64,000 nt of DNA, taken from the NCBI GenBank assembly GCA_028023455.1, contig JAQFVV010012496.1, positions 2,046,001-2,110,000 on the forward strand. The letters are read 5' to 3'. Made by a program: the position numbers and the translations under genes. Of the stretch, positions 1-13,400 are shown piece after piece. Positions within the stretch are counted from its first letter, which is position 1, and each line of letters begins with the position of its first letter. Under the pieces are notes generated by a model. The model had not been told where the DNA came from and searched no databases. It saw only the letters and a program-made list of their open reading frames with translations. Source of the stretch: Epiperipatus broadwayi (lineage: Eukaryota; Onychophora; Udeonychophora; Euonychophora; Peripatidae).

Positions 1-2269
1 GCAAGCCCGCTCTGCATAAATAAAATTCAAATTCAAATTTAAGTTATATAAAAGTCTATCTTTTCTCTTAAAATGCACATAACATTTAAATAATATTTAT
101 ATTCTACTTGTAACTGTATTTTGTCTGTCAAATTGTCTTTCTAGATTGTTTTGAATATATATAGAACGGTATAAGAACAGTTCTAATAATTGTTCATTCA
201 ATTTTTTCACGGTATCTTCTCTTAATAATTCATTTTAATTATATAGTTGGATATTTACGTTCTCGAGTAAAATAGTGTATAACAAAGTTAGATCTTTTAA
301 TTGATTTCGTTTTAAATAAGAAAATTCTTTTTTAGTCTGATGAGAATATATAAACTTGTTATATATTTTCTAAAAAATCATCCATCATTATCACATTATT
401 ATTATTCCATATTAACCTTTCTAATAGCAGTAATTAAAAATTAAAAAAAAAAAAAACGTAAGTTAAAATCTTGTTTAAACATATACAACGAAGCAATTGC
501 ACGACTTTAATAATATGCTTTCCAAAAAAAATGTAAATCAATAAAAACATTAAAATTATTTACAATATAGCAGCATTTTCGCATCTCAGAGGGCTGTGTG
601 CAATCACATTTATTAACAATATTTCTTCAAGTTATATTGCAAGCATATACATTTTATTCACTTTTTTCTTCTTATCCTTTCCAAATTTTGACAGTTACAC
701 CTTTCTAAGTGAAAAGGTAAGTTTTACAAAGTTAAAAAAAAATTGTATATTATCTTTCTTAAGCAATAACATGGATTGCTTTAGAACACTTAAAAAGTTT
801 AGAGTTGAACCAAAAATCTGAATAGGTAATGGCAAATAGGAATGACTACAGATTTTAAAGTCGATACAAACTTAAAAATATCAAAACAAACTAGAAAGTT
901 GTAATCTGCTGATCACAAGAATGCTATTATGTTTTCATAGGAAAAAGTTATAGAAGAAATAGAATAATGTCCGATGGGGCTTCAGTCAGAGAAATTGCTG
1001 TAGTCACGTTCCCTTAAATTGAGCTTGTACAGCCATCTATTGAGATATTTTACTTTTTTTTTTTTTTTTAACGCAACAAATCCACATATTATTGAATACT
1101 GATTTTTTAATTTAAAAAAAAAAACAAAAAAACAAAAGCGATAAGTATCAACAAATAAGTATAACGCTCAAAGTATTTTAACCCTGCCACCATGTATTTA
1201 ATAGATTGCTCTTTGTAATCTATTTTGAGACCATTTGCATAATTATTTAGAGAGATTTTTGGAATAACTAAAAATTTGATTTTTTTTTACAAAGTTTATT
1301 AAAATTCATAATTATTTTTCAACAATAATTGTGTGATAATTATTAAAAACCAAAACTACACAATTATATCCTTTGCTTTAAAGGTATATGTTTTTTAAAA
1401 TAGATGGTAACGTTAATAAAAAGGCAAAACAACTACAGCATTCCTATAAATCACACTTTATGAAATTGATTGGAATATATATATAATACAGATATATGTA
1501 AATGTGTGCCATTATTAATAACTACATTTTTAAAAAAAATTATATGTGAATACTTTACATATAAAAACATCTATATAATATATGTGAGCATGTCGAAAAT
1601 ACTTTAAACTTGTAATTCAGTAAACAATATGTATTCTACGATCCACAATGCTTAGTAACAAACATCAACTATTATATGTGATATACATGAAAGGGGCTTG
1701 AAACAAAAATATAGCAAATATCAGTTTCATTGTATATATATTAATAAATACTGATTATAGAAATTTAACATAAAGTCTACAATATAAATACATGCCTACA
1801 TATTTTTTTAAAATAATAAAAAACTTAACTTCTTATTTAAACCAATACTATCAAAAACAATTAATAAATTAGATCTACTTTGATTAAAGGATTTGTCAAT
1901 ATAAACTTGCTGGCATGAAAAATATCTATAAATTTTATATACTTTGAATCACAAACTTGCTAATGTAGAACTATAAAACAAGAAGGGAAAATAACCATTC
2001 TCAATTGGTGTTAATAATGGGCTTTTATAGCTCAAAATTTTTTTTAATTAGTCATTAAGGAAAGGGAGATATGAAAAATATTCCCATTTTATTAAACATG
2101 TACTTGATTATAACAGCAAATTTGGGCACAACCATCTTGGAAGGTGTCAATAAAATTAGAAGCAATATACAATGAAATAAAGTTGGTCCCTAAAAAATTC
2201 AGTTTGTGTTGTGACGCATCTATGCAGAAAACATGATTGGATGAAGAAATTACCGTGACATTACTCATA
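1..2269. other. AT-rich DNA without a recognisable gene
   Basis: Mostly A/T runs and TATA-type microrepeats. A short plus-strand frame near 967 and a short minus-strand frame ending near 980 read plausibly for fewer than 25 codons but have no convincing splice context. Nothing else was seen. Confidence 0.5.
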
Positions 2270-2490
2270 TCATACTTCCATTATATTTCACTTACAAAAG
2301 AAAATCTGTCAAATATGCTTTTTGATTGTCCGCCAGATGCAAACCTTTCACATGAGCATTGCTCAATATTACAACATTTATCTATATAATACTTCCTATT
2401 ATATTTTACTGATAGAAGGAAATCTGTCAAATATGTTTTTTAATGTCCGCAAGACAATCTTTTCATATAAGCCTTGCTTCAATGTCACAA
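2270..2490. repeat. Diverged tandem duplication, about 110-bp unit
   Basis: Two adjacent copies (about 2270-2375 and 2386-2490) share blocks such as TACTTCC..ATTATATTT, AAATCTGTCAAATATG and the order TTGTCCGC, CTTTTCA, GCC/GCATTGCT. They differ at many positions, so the duplication is old. No coding potential was seen. Confidence 0.55.
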
Positions 2491-2583
2491 AACTTATATA
2501 AAAACAAGTGTCATTAAAATGATATAACTATTTGACGTGCGAAACTTCTGCAGAATGTTTTGGTAGATAGTGGAGGTTTAGAT

Positions 2584-3702
2584 CAGAGGTGGAAAATCTT
2601 TTTCCTGCCAAGCGTCATTTGGATATTTATAATATTACTCACAGACTTTATAAAATTATCGACTTAAAAATTAGCCGCTATATTTGATCAAAAATTTAAT
2701 TAATTTACCCCTAATGGTAAGGGATGGGCAATCATGTCAAATGGCAGGCTAATTTCAACTTTTCCCTTTTAAATAAAGATCATAATTTTTTTTTTTGTGA
2801 ATTAAAAATAAAATAACATAATTATAGTGTTAAACATTTAATGACAATTTTTCTAAATCCCTTTGCTATTATTCTTCATGACATATTTATATTCTTGAAT
2901 TTCTTTTTATATTCTGGACAGATTAGTTCTACAGCACCTAGGATGCAGTCTCTCCTTCAGTAAATTGCAAATTTTGTTTTTCATTTTTGAAATATGAAAC
3001 ATGCTTTTACAGAATTTTCTGACTTCTTCATTCTTTTAGAAAACCTTTCAGCTACTTGATGAAGCTCAGTTTCTAAGTTTTCTATTTTAATATTTCTTTC
3101 TTCCCAAATAATTTTGTTGTAATCAGTGTGATAATAAATAGTTCCTCTTAATATTGTGTTCTTTATTAACTGAAATATTTTCCAGATGTATCAACAAATT
3201 GATTTATTATTTCTTTCTATAAGAAAGTATACATCGGCTATTTTTTTTGAAATGTGTAATTTTCTGTTAATTTTTATCTTAATTGGTGTAATCATCCTAA
3301 TTTAAAAAAAATTAAATGCAAAATAATAATAAAATGAAGTTAAATTCAAGTTTTATTTTTGCTAATATATGTTCATCTGTAAAAATCCCTATAAAAAGAA
3401 ACAAAATGCCCTCAGTATCGTAGATTGAATTCGTAATCAGATAGACCACACAATATAGAAAATTTCTTGAAATATTGCATGTTTGAATTACAACTATTAT
3501 AAAAGTTGGAGAAAAAAAAAAGATGTAATTGATAAAATAAATATTTATTTCATTTAACTCTTAATTCAATATTTACAATGCATGAGTTGAAATAGAAGTT
3601 TTATACAGTCATTTTATGTACAGTTTTGAAAATGTCAAAGGGTTGGATTGAGAGTTTTCGAAGGCCAGAATTGTCCCAGTGCCTGGAGGTTCCCCACTCC
3701 TA
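2584..3702 (-). mobile_element. Degenerate hAT-type DNA transposon
   Basis: The left end reads CAGAGGTGGAAAATC and the right end, read inward on the other strand, TAGGAGTGGGGAACCTCC, the CAG-type terminal inverted repeat of hAT elements. The flanks GTTTAGAT (2576-2583) and ATTTAGAA (3703-3710) match at 6 of 8 positions, as expected for a worn 8-bp target duplication. Inside, on the minus strand at about 2900-3250, broken frames read ENLETELHQVAERFSKRMKK and NSVKACFIF. These recall the N-terminal part of the GTF2IRD2/ZBED5-like group of hAT transposases. Stops and frameshifts interrupt it, and the catalytic region is missing. The element is about 1.1 kb, shorter than an intact one, so it is internally deleted and dead. 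Confidence 0.6.
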
Positions 3703-3710
3703 ATTTAGAA

Positions 3711-5731
3711 CATTTGCAGATAATTATTTAGCTGTATTTCTGTTTGCGGCTACAATTCTTTGCAGTATTCATCGCTTTTCAGTAAACATCAATTTCCAAT
3801 CACAAATAGTTTTAGCTGGGTTTATTCTCCCAAGATTAAACAATTCAGCAAGTTTAGAGATCAAAGTGCCAACAGCTAAGTGAGTACTACAAATTTAAAG
3901 TCTTTTAAACTCAGACAAATATATTTCTTTTCACAAGTTTTAGATCTCAAAGTGTCAGCTAATTGAGCATTAAAAATTTAATTAAGTGATATAGCATTTC
4001 TTCTTATAGAATTATGATATTAATATAAATTTTGCCACATAATCCTTACCACATCATTGTGTTACTATATATATGTGCGTGTGTTACATTAATATAAACA
4101 CTTTAATTTTGTGTAAAAATATAATATTAATATAACAATTACTTCTCCTAGTTTATCTAATTCCTATAAAAATATATATCTTAAACATACTACTCAAATC
4201 CAAAATAGCTTAACATTAACACATTCAAACCATAGTTTAGTAACCAAATTAACTTGATTTATTGTCTGTTAAATGAGAAGAAATCTAATACTTATCTATT
4301 TCAATGAAATACAAAAAAACGTAAAATTTGAATGAGCAGATAAATAAAATTTGAAAGGCATGTGATAAAATTAAAAACAATTAAAAGTACGTAAATTATT
4401 GTCTATACTTGATTGTCATCTGTATGTACATATTTTCACAGATAAAAAATATTTGTAGATAAGTTTTAGTAATAAAAAGAAACAACTACTGCCCTGAAAA
4501 TTGTTTGATCTAAATAGTAACAGCTGCATTTAAATGTAAACTGGTCAATACAGCCAGTTTACTGAGAGATCATCCATGTCAAATGATCTACAATCAAAGA
4601 ACTTAAAACATTTTCAAGAATTTTTCAAATGTGGCTTAGCAAGTGTACCAATAGACAAAATTCAAATAAAGTTACAACTATTTGAAATTTCTAGAAAGTT
4701 ACAATTTTGCACTCATGCAATTACAAACGAAATAATCACTTCGAATTAAAATGAAATACTGCAAAAAAAAAAAAAAGGACCAAATTTGTAGTAAAAGATC
4801 TTAATAAAAGTCTTTCGACTTTTATCCATGTCTTTTATTAAAATTTTTGATCTTGAATTTACCACAGACCTAAATTTAAAAAAAAAAAAAAATCAAATAG
4901 GTATATATTTTGGCAATATTTATGGAAAGTGTCAATATGAGATCACAATGGGATAATTTTTATTATTTTCAAAATATGTACGGAACAGAAAAATTAAAGC
5001 ACTTGAATAGCAATTTGAAATTTTAATGTGAATTTTCTATTTTCGAAGACAACTTACATTTAGAAAAAGTTAATTAGAGAATGGGACTTGGAAGGACAAA
5101 AATTTCTGCAATATAACTTCGTAACTCTTACTTAAAAATGTTGTTAACACAGACAAATTTTAATTAATTGCACGCTTTTATACATGCTCACATTATCACA
5201 AGTCAATCTATATAAACAACCTTAATAGTCTTTTGCAGGATAATTTTGAGGCAGTGAAGTTACTGCATTCATTTCTATGCAGAGGTGTGAGCACGATTCC
5301 ATCAAGGTAAAATCTTGGGGACATAACTGTGAGTGATTTGACTACATAAAAGAACTGGACTTTTTAAATGGGAGAAATTTCACTTGCATTATCTCACTTG
5401 TTTTATTTTTAGCCAAAACCATCCCAAGATGTCAATGATTATTGCATTCGCATGTTACATACGCTTTCCCTTCCACCAAGGTGAGAATTTATTTCAAAAT
5501 TTATCCTGACAAAAAAAAAAACCTTGCATATTCTTCTCTTTGGAAATACTTTCGACTGTAATATTTTATCGATACAGGAATATCAATGGAATTTGGAGGT
5601 ATTTGGTAAAGGATGTGCATTTAAAAATGTTTTTCAAGCAATTTCTCTTATTCTGTATATTATTTTATATTGGAAATATATATATATATAAAATCAATAA
5701 TGGACTTACTCCATTTAAGGTTTCACAATTT
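3711..5731. other. AT-rich stretch; two weak exon-like pieces only
   Basis: A small hairpin occurs near 4793-4852 (AGATCTTAATAAAAGTC against its complement). Plus-strand pieces at about 5240-5308 and 5413-5480 are each bounded by AG and GT and open in one frame, but their phases do not join into a sensible protein and they match no family I know. Otherwise nothing. Confidence 0.4.
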
Positions 5732-6294
5732 TCACTGGGCTGCTAAAAATTTGCCATTGCATCGAGATTCTCCAACATTATCCAAAAGACCATTATATAC
5801 TTCTTTACCATGGTCTGTTAATTAGAAACGACTCTGTCTTGATTCCAAAATCCCTTTCATGATGGCATATATTTGAGAATTTTTTTCTGTTTTTAATCAA
5901 ACTATGCAGCAGAACAAACTAAAAAATGGTATACCTTTTTGAAACCTCATATTAACACTGAACAGTTTTTTTTCCGGAATCAACAAGTATTCATGCAAAT
6001 ATTTCACAAACTCTTTTACTGATATGGAGAACATTTCAAATGTTCGTACAAACAGAAATCCTTCATAGGTAATATAATCTATCGTTTCTTCTTCAAGCTC
6101 AGGTTTAAAGTATTACATATCAGGATACGTAGCACAATCACTGAGATGGCAGGCTATACCTGCCTCATTATCTTAGCAAAACTGATGCTTTGTGAGACAT
6201 TTTGATGACTCGTAAAAAGCACAATGAGCATCACTTCTTTCAGCTATGACCCAGACGATTGTGCAAACACAGATTAAATAAGTGCTACCGTCTT
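5732..6294 (-). pseudogene. Unrecognised broken coding remnant
   Basis: On the minus strand one frame stays protein-like for about 187 codons from near 6294 down to a stop at 5732-5734, interrupted by only four internal stops and no obvious frameshift. Pieces include CAFYESSKCLTKH, a Cys/His group ACHLSDC, then YFKPELEEETIDYITYEGFL, FVKYLHEYLLIPEKKLFSVN and LTDHGKEVYNGLLDN. The amino-acid composition is unlike that of random AT-rich DNA, so this was once translated. I do not recognise the family. A decayed transposon protein is likeliest, because repeats dominate the region and no splice-bounded exon pattern fits. No terminal repeats or target duplication were located around it. Confidence 0.45.
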
Positions 6295-7834
6295 CCAACT
6301 TAGTTCAGAAAACTTCTTTTCAGCACGATATTCTGTCACAAACAGCTCCCAAAAATTACCTATTAACAGCCTTTTTTGCACATTTATTCTATTTATTTTT
6401 TTTGGTGATTTTCACTAAAACAATTTTTTCCTCCAAATTAAACAACTTAATATTATTGTTGTTATTTTTGATCTATATAACATTTTTTTAAAAAATAAAA
6501 ATATCATTACTCTTTTAATCACATGGAATATGATTCAAATGTTTGCCAAGATATATATATCACCGAATGTTACACATATAATAATAATAATAAAAAAGGT
6601 TTTTTTAAATTTAAGTTTAGGAAGAAATTCGAGGTTAAAATTTTTATCAAATAATTTTGAAATTAAAAACAGAAAAAAATTTGTGATGTCACATAATAAA
6701 CGACTTCAAAAATAAATTATAATTTGGTGCTTTCTGTAATCGTCTTTTATTAATCCTAACTTAAATAATCATTTCGTGCACAATTGCATATGAGCATAAA
6801 ATTCCATTAAATCTACTTTGTTTCGACTTTTCTTGATTTATGACAAGAAGGATGGGCAACATGTACATAGTTGTAATAATTTTCAAATTAACGTAATGAT
6901 TTATTTTTAACGACAAATTCTATTTTTAATAGTTTTTGCAAACTTTTTTTGTAAATATAAATCAATGTAATTCATTTTATCTTATAATATAAAATTACAC
7001 CTAAACAAGATTTTTTTCCTTGTTTGAAATTTATTTAAAATAATTTCTTTAATGGTGGTCAGATGTTGTCGATTATAGAAACAAATTTCTTTGTAAAAAT
7101 TAATACCGTCAAATTTGTTTTTTTTAATTATTATAATACTCTAGAATAAAATTTAATCCAGGTTTTTGATTAGTTTGGACAAAATTAATTAATAATTAAT
7201 GTTAGAAATTTCATATTTGATATTAATATGTTATTTATTTATTCAGTGAATAGGGCACATATTTTGATCTTTAAATTAAAAGTAATTTATTACTGACGTT
7301 TTTATTACTAAATAATTTTTTTTTAATTTAAAATTTACACAAATTGTGATTTTTGGAAAATTTAAAATAGGTGCAACTTCAAAACTATAACAGGTAAAAA
7401 TAAGAATTATTTTTTACTATATCTAACTAATACTACATTTGATGTGCCAAATATTTGAAGGGAAGGAATGGTCATGTCAAAGCAAAGACCCAATAGAAAG
7501 AACAAATGGTGAGGATTGAATAAATTAATGCTATCTGAAAAAATTATTAAAAAAAAAGTATTTTCATGATCGTAAAAGAGGATTCAAATACCAAAATATA
7601 TTCTTACAACTTAAAAAAAATAAGAAGTCTCACTAAATTTACGTGAATTTAATTATGAAATGGTGAGACTATTATCATATAATTATATATATAAACTCCA
7701 TTTTCTACTTTAAAATATATATAACAGAGAAATATGGCAGATTGCTTTTTTAAAAAGCATTTGCGTAAAAATTATTAATACTAGTTAAACAGCCTTAATC
7801 AATATACCCTTAGTTTTTCAATTGAAAATCATAT
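6295..7834. other. AT-rich stretch without recognisable gene
   Basis: Long A/T runs and TA microrepeats. Short open frames here are low-complexity Ile/Leu/Phe/Lys-rich translations expected from AT-rich DNA. Nothing else was seen. Confidence 0.5.
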
Positions 7835-8165
7835 ATAATAGTTGGATGAGTAAAATAACAAATGAAGAAGTTTTGAAAAGAGTAAATGAGAAAGAAGATT
7901 GATTGAGAGAGAAAGAGAAACTGGATTGGACATATATTAAGAAGAAATTAAAGTTTAATGAAAGATGTTTTGGAGGGAATGGTGAATGGAAATAAAAAGA
8001 AAGCACGGAAGAGATTGACATTATTGGATAATAGAGATGGGAAGACTTACGTGGAATTGAAGAAATGGGCAAGGAAGAGAATGGAATGGATGCATTGATG
8101 TTATGATTACTCTCTGGACCTGTCTATTGGACAGAATACTATTGATTGATTGATGTAATATTATT
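7835..8165 (+). mobile_element. LINE 3' end (Jockey/CR1-L2 superfamily type)
   Basis: The plus strand translates in pieces as MSKITNEEVLKRVNEKED, RKRNWIGHILRRN, LMKDVLEGMVNGNKKKARKR, LTLLDNRDGKTYVELKKWA and RKRMEWMH, with one or more stops between. This order (NEEVL.R...GN.IGHILR...LEG...G.RR..LLD) is the familiar C-terminal tail after the reverse transcriptase in many arthropod and mollusc non-LTR retrotransposons. A short TTGATTGATTGA repeat follows at about 8143-8155, consistent with a simple-repeat 3' terminus. Only the last ~100 codons are present, so it is a 5'-truncated dead copy. The exact clade is not decided. Confidence 0.65.
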
Positions 8166-11100
8166 AATTGTATATAAATTGTCATTTGAAAATACAACTA
8201 TAACTGAAATTTAGATATTTTATCTCCTTAGACAAGCTGTTATAAAAACTTCCGATTTATTTATTTTTGATAATGAATAACATTATTTTAAAGTTTTAAA
8301 TTATTCATATTTACATCTAAGTTTAAAGAGACAACTTACATTCCCAATTTACTAAAAATTATTGTTCTAAAAAATTTAGGACTTATATAATTTTTTGTAA
8401 TGTGTTTAGTCGATATAGAAAAGAGAAAATTTACAATGAAAATTCATCTTTTCTATGTTACCAATATTAGATAAAATGTAGACAGCTAATGATTAACAAC
8501 TTTCAATGAGCTAGTTTCACGATGAGTAGCAGTGGCATTAGAGCAGATCTCTCCACCCTGTGGTATCCAATGGATAGCAGAAGGTAGAGTGCTAAAATAT
8601 TCACAAGTCTCATGCTTCCACCTCCATTAGTGAAAACTAGAATTCAAATCCGCAACTCAAGCACTTACTCATCTACTTCTTTATATCATTCAAGCTAATG
8701 GTCTGAAAATCATGTGATATTGATCTTATTAGATATCCTTTTTCATACATCAGATAAGATAATTAACACATCACTTATCAAGATGGTAGGAGGAATGATT
8801 CTCTATAATAGACTACTTTTCTAATGTTATAATATCATTATAGTAACGTCAAATAAAGATTTTTTTCCAATATGAAATCATAAATTTGGGAAATGCTATC
8901 ATCTTGTAGTATAGTCACACACACAAAAAAAAAATTTCCACAATGAAACACAATATGAAAAACATTTATAATATTGCATATCTGATAAAAAGATAAAAAA
9001 AATATTCACACGAAAAAAAACCTAATACACAATTTTCAAGCCTTACCTACTCCAAATGGCAACATAAAAACCAAATCATTATGTTTTAATTAGCAATCAC
9101 ATAAATGTATGTTCAAATAAATATCCCAATTTATCATAAAAGACTGCACTTCATCAAACAATCTGACAATAGACAATGTGCCTATATATTGCTTATACTC
9201 TAAAATCAGTCAACACTTAAACAATCTCAATATCAATAACTGTCAACAATCTCAACCTATTGTCAAGGCAACCTCCTTTTTGCATGAAATATGTAAAAGC
9301 AAATTAAAAAAGTTCCTTCTTCACAGAAAATAGAACCATATATGCAGCATCTTAGAGCCATTCTCGATTGATTAGAGCAAAGTGGACTTTCATTGATTAC
9401 CATTAATAAAACAAATTCTTCATATGGAAGTTTCAATGCAAATAACAATATGAACTAAAGTTATTGGCTTTATGAGAACACATAATTGACTTCTATCAAA
9501 TTGTTGTGTAATATACAGAAGAACTATCATCAATATTTTATTCGGGGAGAAAAACTGCTATAAAACAATTGGATGTATTCACATTCAAATAATAGCATTT
9601 TACAGGTGTTACGATTAAGGGTCAGAATGCAAAAAAGTGAATATTGGGGAAGTACTTATATTTAGATGGAAGGATGATAAGATTACAACCCTTCCAAGTT
9701 TCAAATGTTAGTTGCATTAAAATGAAGACCTTACCACTTCCTAGCCACTATTTATAGATCATAAAATGTCCATAGAGGGCATTAGTTAAATTTACGTTAT
9801 TTAAAACTATATATATAAATAAACAAGCAAATCTGACAAGTACTTAATTTCTATTAAGATTAATAAATGTTACACAATTGCAATGGATTTAGAGCTCCCA
9901 TATTTATTTATACTCAAAAAATAACGAGAAGCATTACCATTTGTTTTACGTATATGTGTATGCATTTGTTAAGCTTATATAAAAAATAAAAACAATTAAA
10001 TTCCTACCTATATATAATTACATTATCTCCAATATGCAAAACAAGATTTATGTGCAACACAGTATTCTTTTAAATGCTTTAAAATGTCAATTAACATTTG
10101 TTTTATATAACAATGATTCTACTAGATTCTGAATGATAATATTGAAAGAAAAGACCAGTTGGAGAAAGTTATTTTCAGACCAGTATACAGATCCTTCTAT
10201 TTCATTTATTTTTCAGGAATTAGACAAGAATGCTTTATATTGTATATTCATAAGTTTATTGCTAGTTATTATATAAGTGTGAAGATTTTATATAGACATA
10301 TATACAAACAAATAGACTGAACCACACTTTATTTTCATAACTCGAAATTAAATTTACTGTCAATGAACAAATGTTCTCTTTTTTGTACGTGAAAGCAAAC
10401 TGTTTCCAATGAATGAAAAATATTTTTTCCCTTTCAATTTTGTATCATTAATTAGAGCTGTTATTCAGTTTTGAAAAGTAAAATATATTTTAGATATTTT
10501 ATATACTTTCTGTAAAGAGCAACATATGACTGAATTTATATACATGCAAGTAGATAATACGTATTAATTTACAATATTTAAATTAATCATAATGAAAAGT
10601 GACATATAAAAATTATTATTATATAGTTATGTAAAAGATCTAAATCCCCACTTTTGTTTAGAACAATTTCTTTCCCAAATTCTAAAATCACAACTTTAAT
10701 TCATCAAGTTTTGCAAGACAGTATTCAAACTAAATAATTCTGGAATATGTCATTCAATTCTGTATAAAATTATCTTTCCAAAAATGTTTTCCATATTGAA
10801 AAATGACAAACAACAATAAAGATTTTGAAATAATTCTCAACTTTCAATTTGTAAGAAAACGATGAAATACTTATTATTGATATTATTAAATTAATTTTCA
10901 ATATTTCACCTTTTAAAAATGAGAAAAAGTAAATATGGTTTTTGAAAATAAATCAAAATACTTAGCACAAGAATTTTAAGAATGTAAGTATTCTTAAATT
11001 TAATTACAATTGTAAAACTTACATTATATTTATTGTTCAGGTGTTACGATAAATTATTTTTAGTCATTATTATAATAAATTATAATCACAAAAAATAATA

Positions 11101-11499
11101 CATTGCATATAAATATCAAAATTTAAAAAATAATAAAACATAGTAGGCAATCTACCAATAATTATCTATATGTTCATATATGTGCAAAATAAATTGATTT
11201 TCCTCTTTGAATATTTATATATAAATGCTCAATTATTTAGAGCATCAAAAATAATAAGTAAATTTAGCAGGAAATCTGCAAGTATAAGTTTACATATACA
11301 TGTATAAGTGTGCATCCATTTATATATACTACAAATTGCACAGTTAATATGCTTGTACTTTATATTGTACACAGTTTTATTTTTAAATTATATTCTCAAC
11401 CACTACAAGAAACAAGTTCTACCCAAATATTATACCATGGCACCTAAAATGGTATATACACGTTGCGTAATGATCTATTTATATCTGCACCTGAAAACA
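8166..11499. other. AT-rich stretch without recognisable gene
   Basis: A less AT-rich patch at 8520-8700 contains, on the minus strand, GGATTTGAATTC, which resembles a tRNA B box, but no A box or SINE body could be defined. The minus-strand frame at 9263-9448 has no family match. The rest is low-complexity. Confidence 0.45.
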
Positions 11500-12380
11500 T
11501 AACTACAAGCATTCAGAATAACCTCCAAGCACTCACAAAATTAACACTAAATGGTATATGGGAAAATGAAAAACAAAAAGTCAGATACTTGGACATGCAA
11601 ATACAAAGGGATTCATCGCAGCTCAAATAATGCATGATTATTAAACCATTAGAAATAATAGGTTATACCCATCCATTCTCGAATTCACCATTAACATACA
11701 AATTGGCTGGTCTGTCAGTTATCACTTCTGCAGATTTGAAGTGGACAGAAAAAACAACTTAACACACTACCTCAGAAACCTGGCAAAGTTGGATTCAAAC
11801 AAGGAACCATCAATAGGACAGTCAAGCAGTTTTATAACAATTTAAGAGCTAACCAGACCAAAGAAGACAAACCACATATGCTATTGCCATACATATCTAA
11901 TGTGGGAAAAAATTGTTTAAAAAACTTGCCATTGATTTTGAGGTAAGTTTTCGCACTCCACCAGCTACCAACAGGCTGATCAATAATTCAAAGGATAAAA
12001 TCACACTGGACCACACCCCACAAGTGGTGTACAAGATGACATGCCCCCAAATAGGTTGCAGGGTGACATACTACGGTGAGACACGTGCGACACTGGCTAT
12101 CAGAGTAACACAACACATATACATATAAAATAAGTCGTGAATCAAATATGAAGGCAGCTCAATATTTTTGGAACATCAAAAAGCTTCCAATCACACATTC
12201 GAACCTACTACAGCCGATATCGTGTGCTCTGAGAACAATGACGCCAAGCGCAAAGTAACAGAAGCACGTTTCGTAGCAGATGACCTTAATGCCATCAATA
12301 GAGAGATGCCTGCTTCTCGATTTCTAAAAAACAGGCAGTCTAGACAAATTTGCATACATCAACATTGCACAAGCTAACAT
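11500..12380 (+). mobile_element. Penelope-like element remnant with GIY-YIG endonuclease
   Basis: The end of a Penelope-like retroelement lies on the plus strand. At about 11500-11640 a broken frame reads GIWENEKQKVRYLDMQIQRD, like the conserved LDV-type segment in the reverse transcriptase. Later comes FRTPPATNRLINNSKDK, then VVYKMTCP (GIY motif position) and YYGETRATLAIRVTQH at 12070-12117, the YIGET...R..H core of the GIY-YIG nuclease with a linked Cys pair. After a frameshift, 12168-12377 continues as EHQKASNHTF...KRKVTEARFV...INREMP, the usual C-terminal tail of these elements. Such elements mobilise by RNA-templated insertion using this nuclease. Stops, at least one frameshift and loss of most of the polymerase make this copy inactive. 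Confidence 0.75.
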
Positions 12381-12984
12381 AAAACTATTGTTAGCACAAG
12401 GTATGAATATGGAAACATGTAACTCCCGAAAGCGCTAAGCTAAAAAGTATTGCAAAATAGCTTCACTGATGTAGGTTTATAGCGCAACATATAGATTTTA
12501 ATAGATAAAGAAAAGTACTGTTAAAAAACCCCCCCCGCTAAAATCACAAACATATCAGTAATTTATGCAAGCATATAGTCATATGTGCATGTACATATAT
12601 ATTTATGTGAACTACGTATATTTATTCCATTATCAATGCATTTTTAATGCACAAGCAGTAATTTTTTCACATAATTTTTTTAAAATCGCTTTATTAGAAG
12701 AAGAAATATAAATGAAATATTTTTTTGAACAAGTGATTAGAGAATGTATTTTATTTTTTACTAACTGATAACATGAAATAGCATAGGAAAAAGCTTTTAT
12801 ATATCATTGTAATTATAATTTTCAGAAGAATGTAATAAATAAACTTATTATCGAAAGTTCAATTTTTAAATTTATCTAACAAAATTTGCAAATAAATGTT
12901 AGAATAAAATTTTATAATGATTTTTACCAGGTTTATTGCAATTCATGGTATGTTGCCTTTATGACAACATATTTTATTATATTT
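12381..12984. other. Stretch without recognisable gene
   Basis: A C-run of eight at about 12530 and AT-rich DNA. This may include the 3' untranslated end of the Penelope-like element; no border could be seen. Confidence 0.4.
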
Positions 12985-13400
12985 ATATGGGTAAGAGAAC
13001 AAACAGGTGCTACTGACATCATTGAAAGAATTAAAAGACTGAAGTGGAGTTGGGATGGACATATTGCTAGAAGAGATGATAAAAGATGGACAATTGAAAT
13101 CGTAAACTGGATTCCAAGAGATTGTAAAAGACCCAGAAAGAGACCACATGTAAGGGGGATGGTTGAAATAAAAAAGTGTTCAGGGATAGAGATCAGAGAA
13201 ATTGGATTGACAGATGAAATCGTAAACTGGATTCCAAGAGATTGTAAAAGACCCAGAAAGAGACCACATGTGAGATGGATGGATGAAATAAATAAGAAAG
13301 TGTGCAGGGGTGATGAGGAGAAGAGAGGCTAGAGATCGGAAAAAATGGATTGAACTTGGACAGACCAAGCTGCAGTGGATTGATAATGGTTGATGATGAT
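12985..13400 (+). mobile_element. RTE-type LINE 3' end with internal 120-bp duplication
   Basis: The plus strand encodes IIERIKRLKWSWDGHIARRD, then RWTIEIVNWIPRDCKRPRKR and PHVRWMDEI. This is the tail (LKW.W.GH.AR....W......P....R..GRP..RW.D) that follows the reverse transcriptase in RTE-like endonuclease/reverse-transcriptase LINEs. The block beginning GAAATCGTAAACTGG at 13096 is repeated at 13216, a direct duplication with 120-bp period that lengthened the frame. It terminates in a TGGTTGATGATGATGA tract at about 13387-13402, typical of RTE 3' ends. It is a 5'-truncated copy. The related fragment at 14540-14790 lies on the other strand. Confidence 0.7.

Noticed and set aside
961-1060. Short frames on both strands considered as a terminal exon of the ARID2-like gene
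   Set aside because: The minus-strand frame (WLYKLNLRERD..) only loosely resembles the family C-terminus, and the sequence upstream of its possible acceptor is A-rich, not pyrimidine-rich.
5224-5481. Two AG...GT bounded plus-strand segments considered as exons
   Set aside because: Reading phases do not combine into an open protein and no family match was recognised; similar words occur at 2130-2160, suggesting repeat DNA.
6282-6491. 69-codon plus-strand frame with hydrophobic translation
   Set aside because: Phe/Leu/Ile-rich product of AT-rich DNA with no homology or splice context; it partly overlaps the better-supported minus-strand remnant.
8520-8720. Possible tRNA-derived SINE on the minus strand
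   Set aside because: Only a B-box-like word was seen; no A box, tail or target duplication.
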